From positions 1-5,511 of the forward strand of contig PIVQ01000518.1 in the NCBI GenBank assembly GCA_003354055.1: a DNA stretch of 5,511 nt, written 5' to 3'. Positions 1-5,511 of this stretch are shown here, one piece after another. A program made the translations under genes and the position numbers. The DNA comes from Desulfobacteraceae bacterium (GTDB lineage: Bacteria; Desulfobacterota; Desulfobacteria; Desulfobacterales; Desulfobacteraceae). The notes beneath the pieces were generated by a model, which had not been told where the DNA came from, searched no databases, and worked only from the letters and a program-made list of their open reading frames with translations. The stretch's first letter is position 1. Each line of letters starts with the position of its first letter.

Positions 1-3000
1 GAGGGGGATTTTACCGTTAAGGTAAGGGAAAACCCCAGATTCATAGATCCGGAAAAATGTACGGCATGCGGGGAGTGCTCCGATGCCTGTCCCGTGGAAC
101 TGCCCAGTCAGTTTGACGAAGAACTCCGGGACAGAAAAGCGGCGTTTAAACTCTATCCCCAGGCCATGCCCAGCGCCTATTCTATTGAGAAAAAAGACAA
201 GGCCCCCTGTAGGCTGACATGTCCGGCCGGACTCAACGTCCAGGGCTATGTCCAGATGGTTAAAGAGGGGAAGTTTAAAGAGTCTCTGGAAATTATCATG
301 GAGCAGTTGCCTCTGCCGGGTGTGTTGGGCAGGGTCTGTCCCCATGAGTGTGAAGATGCCTGTCGCCGATGCCAGGTGGATGAGCCTGTGGCTATCCGGG
401 ACCTGAAACGGCTGGCTGCTGATAATTTCGACCCCAGGGAAGTTGAAATCCCCTGTGCGGAAAAGATCAATAAGAAGGTCGCCATCATCGGTTCCGGGCC
501 CGCAGGGCTGTCCGCAGGTTACCATCTGGCCCGCCAGGGTGTGGATGCGACCATATTTGAGGCCCTGCCAAAGGCCGGCGGCATGCTAAGGGTCGGGATT
601 CCCGATCACAGGTTGCCGCCCGAGGTCCTGGATAAGGATATCGAGGTCGTCACCAATCTGGGTGTTGAGCTTAAGCTCAATACCCGTCTGGGAAAAGATT
701 TTACTATAGACAGTCTCCTGGCCGACGGCTTTGAGTCTGTTTTTTTAGGTCTGGGTGCCCATACCGGTATTGATTTGGGGATTCCGGGCGAAGATTTGGA
801 AGGTGTCCGCCAGGGGGTTGATTTCCTCAAAGAACTCAACCTTACAGGTACGACTTTCGTCGGTAAAAAAGTGGGCATCATCGGCGGCGGTAACGTGGCC
901 ATTGATGTGGCAAGATCAGCCGTACGTCTGGGGGCCGAAGAGGTCACCATACTCTATCGCAGAACCCGCAAGGAAATGCCGGCCTGGGAAGAGGAAATCT
1001 GTGCTGCGGAAGACGAAGGCACAAAGATCACTTATCTGGCTGCACCCCAGGAAATCCTGGAGCAGGACGGAAAAGTATCCGCTGTCCGGGTAATCAAAAT
1101 GGAACTGGGTGAACCGGATGCCTCTGGGCGTCGCCGCCCTGTGCCGGTGCCCGGCTCTGAATATGATATCGAGATTGATCAGCTTATCCCGGCAATCGGC
1201 CAGCGGCCGGATCTGACGGCATTGGAAGAACTGGCTGATATCAAAATCTCCAAATGGAATACCACAGAGGTCAATCCCCTGACCCTGGAAACGGACAAAC
1301 CCGGTGTTTTTGCCGGTGGTGATGTCCAGACTGGTCCGGGTGTTGCGATCTCCGCCATAGCGGCCGGTATGGAAGCCGCGGAATCCATTGTCCGGTATCT
1401 CACCGGAAAAGATATGGAAGACGGCCGCGAGCTGCCCATGGTTGAAGAACCGGATTACAGGCCGGTTGATGAAAAATGGCCAATTGAAAACCGGTACAAA
1501 ATGCCGGAACTGGCCGCGGCTGAACGGGTGGGCAATTTTAATGAGGTGGAACTCGGCTATGGGGTTGAAGAGGGGCTAAAAGAAGCCTCACGCTGCATTA
1601 ACTGCGGATACTGCTCCGAATGTATGCAGTGCGTAGATGCCTGTCTGGCAGATGCGGTCAATCACAACATGCTGGGCAAGACCCACAATATCAATGTGGG
1701 CGCCATTATAATGGCACCGGGATTTGCACCGTTTGAACCTGACAATATGGTGACCTACTGCTACGGCCACAGCCCCAATATCATGACCTCCGTGGAGTTT
1801 GAGCGGGTGCTGTCTGCCTCAGGTCCCTATGCAGGGCACTTGGTAAGGCCGTCGGATAATAAAGAACCCAAAAAGATTGCCTGGCTCCAGTGCGTAGGGT
1901 CCAGGGATATTAATAAGGGAGACCACTCCTATTGTTCAGGGGTTTGCTGTATGTATGCAAACAAGCAGGCTATCATTGCCAAAGAGCATGCAGACTATGA
2001 CCTGGACTGTGCCATTTTTTACATGGACATGAGGACCCATGGCAAGGAGTTTGATAAGTACAATATCAGGGCCCAGGACGACAACGGGGTCCGTCTTGTC
2101 AGATCCAGAATTCATTCGGTGTTCCCGGAACCCGGTGATAAATATCGTCTGGTCTATTCCAGCGAGGCCGGAAAATCCGTGGAAGAGATTTTTGACATTG
2201 TGGTCCTTTCCATAGGTCTTGCGCCTAACAAGGATGCCGTGGCTCTGGCGGATACGATGGGTATTGAGCTCAACGCCCACGGGTTTGCCGATACCACTAA
2301 CCTGGCACCTGTGACAACCAGCCGGAAGGGAATCTTCGTCTGCGGTACCTTTCAGGAACCCAAGGATATCCCGGGGTCTGTCATGGAAGCCTCGGCAGCC
2401 GCTGCCACAGCCACCATGGCAATGAAAGATGCCCGGTGGTCCCAGACAAGGACCCGTGAGCTGCCGCCCGAGAGGGACTTTACAGGGCTGGCACCCAGAA
2501 TCGGAGTCTTTGTCTGTAACTGCGGTATCAACATCGGCGGTATTGCTGATGTGCCTGCAGTCAGGGATTATGCCAAAACGCTGCCCTATGTGGTTCATGT
2601 GGAGGATAATCTGTTTACCTGCTCCCAGGATGCCCAGGATCATATGAAAGATGTGATTCAGGAAAATGAGATCAATCGGGTCGTCGTGGCCTCCTGTTCA
2701 CCTAGGACCCATGAGCCTCTGTTCCAGGAAACCATACGGGATGCAGGCCTAAACAAATATCTATTTGAAATGGCCAATATCAGGGATCAGAACACCTGGG
2801 TTCACATGAACGAACCTGAAAAAGCTACGAATAAGGCCAAGGATCTGGTCCGCATGGCCGTGGCTAAGGCCGCCTTTGTGGAACCACTGCACCAGGTCGA
2901 CCTGCCCATTAAAAAGTCTGTACTGGTGGTCGGCGGCGGTGTGGCCGGTATGGAGGCTGCGTTAGGAGCGGCGTCCCAGGGTATTGATGCTCATCTGGTG

Positions 3001-4167
3001 GAGCGTGCTCCGGTACTGGGCGGCATTGCCAATCATCTGAACACCACCTGGAAGGGAGAACCGGTCCGTGCCTATCTGGATCATTTGACCGAATCAATTA
3101 AATCCTCTGAAAATATAACCCTTCATATGGAATCCGAGGTCACAGCGACCACCGGGTCCATAGGTAATTTTATTACAACCATAACCAATGGCGCCGGCGA
3201 GTTTTCTGTGGAACACGGGGCTGCTATCATTGCCACCGGCGGTATGGAGTATAAACCGGATGAGTATCTCTACGGGGATCACCCTGATGTGCTCACCCAT
3301 CTGGATATGGATGCTGCGCTTCGTGAAGAGGATGACAGGGTGGCGGCAGCCAAGTCGGTTGTTTTTGTTCAGTGCGTGGGATCCCGGAACGTGGAAAATC
3401 CCTATTGTTCCAAGGTATGCTGTACCCACAGCCTGAAATCGGCCATTTCCCTGAAAAAAATAGATCCCAGAAAACGGGTCTATGTGGCATACAGGGATAT
3501 CCGGTCTTACGGGTTCAGGGAAGATCTCTACCAGAAGGCCCGTGAAATGGGTGTCCTCTTTATCCGATATGACCTGGAAAAGATGCCCAAGCTTAGAATA
3601 GACGGTGAAGGCCAACTGGAGTTCACGGTGATTGACCACGTCCTTCAGATGGAGGTTCTGGTGAATCCGGATCTGGTGGTACTGGCATCGGGTATTGTGC
3701 CCGGCGACAACAAACCCCTGTTCGAAAAGTTCAAAATTCCGGTCAACGCTGAAGGCTTCCTGGTGGAGGCCCATGCCAAGCTCCGGCCGGTGGATTTCGC
3801 CTCGGACGGTCTGTTTGTGGCAGGACTTGCCCATTATCCCAAGCCTCTGGAGGAGAGCATTGCCCAGGCAGGAGCTGCTGTGGCCCGTGCCATGACAATC
3901 CTGTCCCGTGATTCCCTCAAGGTCGGCGGTGTGGTGGCGGATGTGACCACTGAAAAATGTGCGGTCTGTCTGACCTGTGTCAGAACCTGCCCCTATTCTA
4001 TCCCCTTTATCCATGAAGACGGATATGCCCAGATTGAAGCATCTGAATGTCATGGATGCGGGGCTTGTGTGGCGGAATGTCCGGGCAAGGCCATTAAGTT
4101 GAACCATTTTACAGACCAGCAGATCATTGCCAAAACCGATGCCCTGTTTGAGGAGGTGTCGTCATGA
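1..4167 (+). CDS. hdrA: HdrA-GltD-HdrA fusion flavoprotein, 5'-truncated
   Basis: Multi-cluster flavin oxidoreductase subunit, likely cytoplasmic. The frame is open from base 1, so the start lies upstream; 1388 residues are visible (numbered from base 1). Order: CxxCxxCxxxCP ferredoxin motif of HdrA unit 1 (C20-C30); GltD-type N-terminal cysteines (C70, C74, C113-C124); FAD motif GSGPAG (164-169); NAD(P)H motif GGGNVA (295-300) followed by YRRTRKEMPA; FAGGD (437-441); six-cysteine motif (532-548); rest of HdrA unit 1 with QCVGSR and CSGVCC (631-650). HdrA unit 2 follows: CNCG (839-841), CSPRTHEPLFQ (C899), FAD motif GGGVAG (978-983), QCVGSR and CSKVCC (1125-1141), then two CxxCxxCxxxCP motifs (1320-1330, 1350-1360). 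Known for the families: HdrA bifurcates electrons through FAD, and GltD/NfnB modules bind FAD and NAD(P)H. Inferred: electron entry and bifurcation subunit for the MetVF reductase downstream. The stop is TGA followed directly by in-frame TAA. Confidence 0.93.
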   Translation, partial: EGDFTVKVRENPRFIDPEKCTACGECSDACPVELPSQFDEELRDRKAAFKLYPQAMPSAYSIEKKDKAPCRLTCPAGLNVQGYVQMVKEGKFKESLEIIMEQLPLPGVLGRVCPHECEDACRRCQVDEPVAIRDLKRLAADNFDPREVEIPCAEKINKKVAIIGSGPAGLSAGYHLARQGVDATIFEALPKAGGMLRVGIPDHRLPPEVLDKDIEVVTNLGVELKLNTRLGKDFTIDSLLADGFESVFLGLGAHTGIDLGIPGEDLEGVRQGVDFLKELNLTGTTFVGKKVGIIGGGNVAIDVARSAVRLGAEEVTILYRRTRKEMPAWEEEICAAEDEGTKITYLAAPQEILEQDGKVSAVRVIKMELGEPDASGRRRPVPVPGSEYDIEIDQLIPAIGQRPDLTALEELADIKISKWNTTEVNPLTLETDKPGVFAGGDVQTGPGVAISAIAAGMEAAESIVRYLTGKDMEDGRELPMVEEPDYRPVDEKWPIENRYKMPELAAAERVGNFNEVELGYGVEEGLKEASRCINCGYCSECMQCVDACLADAVNHNMLGKTHNINVGAIIMAPGFAPFEPDNMVTYCYGHSPNIMTSVEFERVLSASGPYAGHLVRPSDNKEPKKIAWLQCVGSRDINKGDHSYCSGVCCMYANKQAIIAKEHADYDLDCAIFYMDMRTHGKEFDKYNIRAQDDNGVRLVRSRIHSVFPEPGDKYRLVYSSEAGKSVEEIFDIVVLSIGLAPNKDAVALADTMGIELNAHGFADTTNLAPVTTSRKGIFVCGTFQEPKDIPGSVMEASAAAATATMAMKDARWSQTRTRELPPERDFTGLAPRIGVFVCNCGINIGGIADVPAVRDYAKTLPYVVHVEDNLFTCSQDAQDHMKDVIQENEINRVVVASCSPRTHEPLFQETIRDAGLNKYLFEMANIRDQNTWVHMNEPEKATNKAKDLVRMAVAKAAFVEPLHQVDLPIKKSVLVVGGGVAGMEAALGAASQGIDAHLVERAPVLGGIANHLNTTWKGEPVRAYLDHLTESIKSSENITLHMESEVTATTGSIGNFITTITNGAGEFSVEHGAAIIATGGMEYKPDEYLYGDHPDVLTHLDMDAALREEDDRVAAAKSVVFVQCVGSRNVENPYCSKVCCTHSLKSAISLKKIDPRKRVYVAYRDIRSYGFREDLYQKAREMGVLFIRYDLEKMPKLRIDGEGQLEFTVIDHVLQMEVLVNPDLVVLASGIVPGDNKPLFEKFKIPVNAEGFLVEAHAKLRPVDFASDGLFVAGLAHYPKPLEESIAQAGAAVARAMTILSRDSLKVGGVVADVTTEKCAVCLTCVRTCPYSIPFIHEDGYAQIEASECHGCGACVAECPGKAIKLNHFTDQQIIAKTDALFEEVSS

Positions 4168-4220
4168 TAAATCAACCCCGAAATGAAAATAGGGACAGGA
4201 AAACGGGAGGTGCCGTATGA
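4164..4220 (+). CDS. Possible 18-codon coupling ORF between hdrA and mvhD
   Basis: A tiny ORF, reading MINQPRNENRDRKTGGAV, fills the hdrA-mvhD gap. Its ATG (4164) overlaps the hdrA stop as ATGA, and its TGA (4218-4220) overlaps the mvhD ATG as ATGA. An AGGAGGTG sequence at 4151-4158, inside the end of hdrA, sits about 7 bases before the ATG, which is good Shine-Dalgarno spacing. The peptide is hydrophilic, has no recognisable domain and is out of frame with mvhD. If translated, it would carry ribosomes from hdrA to mvhD rather than act as a protein. The Shine-Dalgarno-like run could simply be the Glu-Glu-Val codons of hdrA, so the call is tentative. Confidence 0.3.
   Translation: MINQPRNENRDRKTGGAV
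4205..4212 (+). promoter_or_regulatory. Ribosome binding site of mvhD
   Basis: GGGAGGTG, with the GGAGG core ending 6 bases before the ATG at 4217. It fixes the mvhD start upstream of the in-frame TGA, and so supports readthrough of that TGA over initiation at the ATG at 4298, which lacks a comparable purine-rich site at the right distance. Confidence 0.8.
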
Positions 4221-4642
4221 GTCAGGATTTCGAACCGAGAATTGTTGCCTTCTGTTGCCAGTACTGAGCGTACGCAGCAGGGGACCTGGCAGGTTCCATG
4301 AGGCTTTCCTATCCTGCAGATATTAAGGTGATCCAGGTGCCGTGCACAGGGCGGGTGGATATCCTCCATCTGCTCAACGCCATCGAGGATGGGGCGGACG
4401 GTGTGTATGTGGCAGGGTGCCTTGAAGGGGAATGTCATTATCTGGAAGGCAATCTCAAGGCAAGACGGAAAGTTGAATATGTAAAAAAGACCCTGAAAGA
4501 ACTGGGTATCGAGCCGGAACGGGTGGAGATGTACAATCTCTCCTCTGCCCAGGGGGCACGTTTTGCTGAAATTGCCAATGAAATGGCGGAAAAGATAAAG
4601 GCACTGGGCCCCACACCGGTTCAAGCCAATTCTGCGGCATAG
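4217..4642 (+). CDS. mvhD: Selenocysteine-containing MvhD-type Fe-S subunit
   Basis: Small [2Fe-2S] electron-transfer subunit that in known complexes links HdrA to a partner enzyme. Reading the in-frame TGA at 4265-4267 as Sec gives 141 residues, close to the usual MvhD length. The N-terminus reads IVAFCCQYUAYAAGDLAG (residues 9-26), aligning with the family's CCxxCxYxxxDLAG motif so that Sec17 replaces a conserved cysteine. Other family signatures follow: PCTGRVD (C43) and GCLEGECHYLEGN (C68, C73). The coding frame is conserved on both sides of the TGA, there is a good ribosome binding site, and a hairpin lies at suitable distance. Sec forms of this subunit are known (VhuD of methanogens, BamF of Geobacter). 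Position between hdrA and metVF suggests it carries electrons between them. Starting at ATG 4298 would lose 27 residues including three metal-ligand candidates. A nonsense mutation is the less likely alternative. Confidence 0.93.
4265..4297 (+). promoter_or_regulatory. Sec UGA codon and putative bacterial SECIS hairpin
   Basis: Downstream of the TGA (4265-4267), bases 4282-4287 (GGACCT) pair with 4291-4297 (AGGTTCC), leaving one bulged U (4294 or 4295) and a GGC loop at 4288-4290. The loop begins 20 bases after the TGA. A short stem with a bulged U and a G-starting loop at this distance matches the known bacterial SECIS pattern read by SelB. The stem is short, and a 4-bp competing hairpin (4278-4281 with 4285-4288) exists, so the exact fold is uncertain. 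Confidence 0.72.
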
Positions 4643-4682
4643 AACGCTTAGCGTCGTCCGGCAGAAAATGAATACCAATTCT

Positions 4683-4717
4683 CCCGGATCCGGCCCACTC
4701 GGTGAGCCGGATCCGGG
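4683..4717 (+). repeat. Perfect 12-bp inverted repeat in mvhD-metV gap
   Basis: CCCGGATCCGGC (4683-4694) is exactly complementary to GCCGGATCCGGG (4706-4717), with an 11-base spacer whose CAC/GTG ends can extend the stem past one mismatch. Each arm contains the self-complementary CCGGATCCGG, so the arms are also direct repeats. No T run follows on either strand, so it is not a typical intrinsic terminator. In mRNA it would be a very stable GC-rich hairpin that could protect the upstream message, mark a processing site, or lower metVF expression relative to hdrA-mvhD. No convincing promoter is visible in the 97-base gap. Confidence 0.85.
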
Positions 4718-4727
4718 AACAAATAAC

Positions 4728-4736
4728 GGAAGGTGA
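4728..4736 (+). promoter_or_regulatory. Ribosome binding site of metV
   Basis: GGAAGGTGA, with the AAGG core ending 6 bases before the ATG at 4740. It lies 10 bases beyond the base of the inverted repeat, so the hairpin should leave it accessible. Confidence 0.65.
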
Positions 4737-4739
4737 CCA

Positions 4740-5417
4740 ATGATAGTTGCTGATCGTAAATCCATTGAAGAAATATTAGGGATGGTGGAATACTGCAAAA
4801 AGGTGCTTGTCGTCGGTTGTAAAGGCTGTGTAACGGTCTGTAATACAGGCGGGCTCAAGGAGGTTGAGATTCTGGCCTCCACCATGAAGATTGCCCGGAA
4901 AAAGGCAGGCAATGAAATTGAGATTGACGAGCGGGTGCTGGAACGCCAGTGCGATACCGAATATGTCGCCCAGCTGGGGGAGGAAGTAAACGAATATGAT
5001 GCCGTGGTTTCCATGGCCTGCGGGGTCGGCCCTCAGTTTTTATCTGAAATGTACAAAGAACAGACCTTTTTTCCGGCGGTAAACACCACGTTTTTCGGTG
5101 GGGCTACCCAGCACGGCGTCTGGGAAGAACGGTGTGCCGGTTGCGGTACCTGCGGTATACATATGTTCGGCGGTCTATGTCCGGTTGCCCGGTGTGCCAA
5201 AAGCCTGCTTCATGGCCCCTGCGGCGGATCCTCAAACGGTGCCTGTGAGATAAGTAAGGATACCGAATGCATCTGGGACTCCATTGTCAGAAAGAAAATG
5301 GAAGCCGGGCAATTGGAAGACCTTATGGGTGTCAAAGGTCTGAAAGACTGGCAGACGGCAAGGGACGGCGGCCCTAGAAAGAGTATAAGAGAAGAACTGG
5401 TTCAGGGAAACATATAA
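4740..5417 (+). CDS. metV: MetV, Fe-S partner of methylenetetrahydrofolate reductase
   Basis: Encodes 225 residues of the family annotated as methylenetetrahydrofolate reductase C-terminal domain protein (MTHFR_C, zinc-finger-like). In acetogens MetV forms a complex with MetF and carries Fe-S clusters that relay electrons to the MetF flavin. Visible motifs: GCKGCVTVCNTGG (C27, C30, C34) near the N-terminus, RQCDTEY (C71), MACGVGPQ (C94), then a cysteine-rich C-terminal region with CAGCGTCG (C132, C135, C138), LCPVARCAK (C147, C152), GPCGGSSNGAC (C161, C169) and C177. The first part resembles a Rossmann-like domain with an N-terminal cluster site. There is no signal peptide or membrane segment, so it is cytoplasmic. 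It is separated from mvhD by a 97-base gap with a strong hairpin and from metF by 14 bases. The ATG at 4740 has a suitable ribosome binding site. The family assignment is firm; cluster number is inferred. Confidence 0.9.
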   Translation: MIVADRKSIEEILGMVEYCKKVLVVGCKGCVTVCNTGGLKEVEILASTMKIARKKAGNEIEIDERVLERQCDTEYVAQLGEEVNEYDAVVSMACGVGPQFLSEMYKEQTFFPAVNTTFFGGATQHGVWEERCAGCGTCGIHMFGGLCPVARCAKSLLHGPCGGSSNGACEISKDTECIWDSIVRKKMEAGQLEDLMGVKGLKDWQTARDGGPRKSIREELVQGNI

Positions 5418-5425
5418 GGAGGTGA
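5416..5425 (+). promoter_or_regulatory. Ribosome binding site of metF
   Basis: AAGGAGGTGA is a near-perfect match to the anti-Shine-Dalgarno complement and starts within the metV stop codon (TAA 5415-5417), 6 bases before the ATG at 5432. It is the strongest site in the window and implies high, coupled translation of metF. Confidence 0.85.
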
Positions 5426-5431
5426 ACAAAA

Positions 5432-5511
5432 ATGAGTGAACTCAAATCAGGAAGTAACCTTGAAAAAGTCCTTGCGGCCGGTCATTTTGCATTCACAGGG
5501 GAATGCGGTCC
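5432..5511 (+). CDS. metF: Methylenetetrahydrofolate reductase, N-terminal fragment
   Basis: Only 26 full codons are present before the window ends. The fragment starts MSELKSGSNLEKVLAAG and then reads HFAFTGECGP, which matches the beginning of the MetF TIM-barrel, where a first beta strand ending in TGE(C/I)GPP is typical of MetF proteins that pair with MetV. MetF carries FAD and reduces 5,10-methylenetetrahydrofolate to 5-methyltetrahydrofolate. The start is clear from the strong ribosome binding site and the 14-base gap after metV. The assignment relies on a short motif plus the adjacent metV, so it is good but not complete; the rest of the gene lies downstream. Confidence 0.82.
   Translation, partial: MSELKSGSNLEKVLAAGHFAFTGECG

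Noticed and set aside
94..96. GTG as the start of the large HdrA-type protein
   Set aside because: The frame is open to base 1 and upstream codons encode a conserved HdrA stretch, including the first ferredoxin cysteines (C20-C30), so the real start is outside the window.
1936..2643. 235-codon minus-strand ORF inside hdrA
   Set aside because: It is antisense to conserved HdrA sequence, with low-complexity translation and no recognisable motif.
3094..4107. 337-codon minus-strand ORF inside hdrA
   Set aside because: It is a shadow of the HdrA unit 2 coding strand, which contains strong family motifs; no domain is visible in the antisense product.
4298..4642. MvhD starting at ATG 4298
   Set aside because: This would remove the conserved CC and Sec residues, and no good ribosome binding site precedes it. 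The sequence upstream of it is clearly MvhD in the same frame.
4217..4642. mvhD as a pseudogene with a nonsense mutation
   Set aside because: The TGA replaces exactly the family's conserved cysteine, known Sec homologues exist, a SECIS-like hairpin follows, and the rest of the gene is intact.
1..4642. BamE-BamF pair of the class II benzoyl-CoA reductase complex
   Set aside because: An HdrA-like protein followed by Sec-MvhD fits BamEF, but the next genes are metV and metF, pointing to methylene-THF reduction; no bamB-D or bamG-I sequence is seen.
4683..4720. Rho-independent terminator
   Set aside because: The hairpin is strong, but the following bases (AACAAATAAC) contain no T run, and the opposite strand has none either.
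4172..5014. 280-codon minus-strand ORF across mvhD and metV
   Set aside because: It is antisense to two well-recognised genes, spans the intergenic hairpin, and its translation has no recognisable domain.

Overview
The window looks like part of an energy-metabolism operon from an anaerobic bacterium, most likely a sulfate-reducing or otherwise autotrophic member of the Desulfobacterota. That placement is an inference from gene content (HdrA-type flavoproteins, MvhD, MetV and MetF together), from selenocysteine use and from moderate GC; no marker gene is present. All four genes lie on the + strand and are closely spaced.

Layout: (1) 1-4167 holds the last 1388 codons of a very large flavo-iron-sulfur protein. 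It carries the C-terminal part of one HdrA unit, an NAD(P)H-binding GltD/NfnB-type module embedded inside that unit, and a second complete HdrA unit ending in two [4Fe-4S] ferredoxin motifs. (2) 4164-4220 is a possible 18-codon ORF joined to both neighbours by ATGA overlaps. (3) 4217-4642 is mvhD, read through an in-frame TGA at 4265-4267 that almost certainly encodes selenocysteine, with a SECIS-like hairpin just downstream. (4) 4643-4739 is a 97-base gap dominated by a perfect 12-bp inverted repeat. (5) 4740-5417 is metV, a cysteine-rich protein with the MTHFR C-terminal (zinc-finger-like) domain. (6) 5432 to the window end is the start of metF, methylenetetrahydrofolate reductase.

Proposed joint role: MetF reduces methylenetetrahydrofolate to methyltetrahydrofolate in the methyl branch of the Wood-Ljungdahl pathway. 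MetV is its Fe-S partner, MvhD is a [2Fe-2S] electron-transfer subunit, and the double HdrA carries flavins and many Fe-S clusters. The embedded GltD module supplies an NAD(P)H site. Together this suggests a cytoplasmic NAD(P)H-dependent MTHFR complex that may use flavin-based electron bifurcation to reduce ferredoxin. It resembles the MetVF-HdrABC-MvhD association known from Moorella, but no HdrB or HdrC is visible here. The selenocysteine codon would lead a standard gene caller to truncate mvhD.
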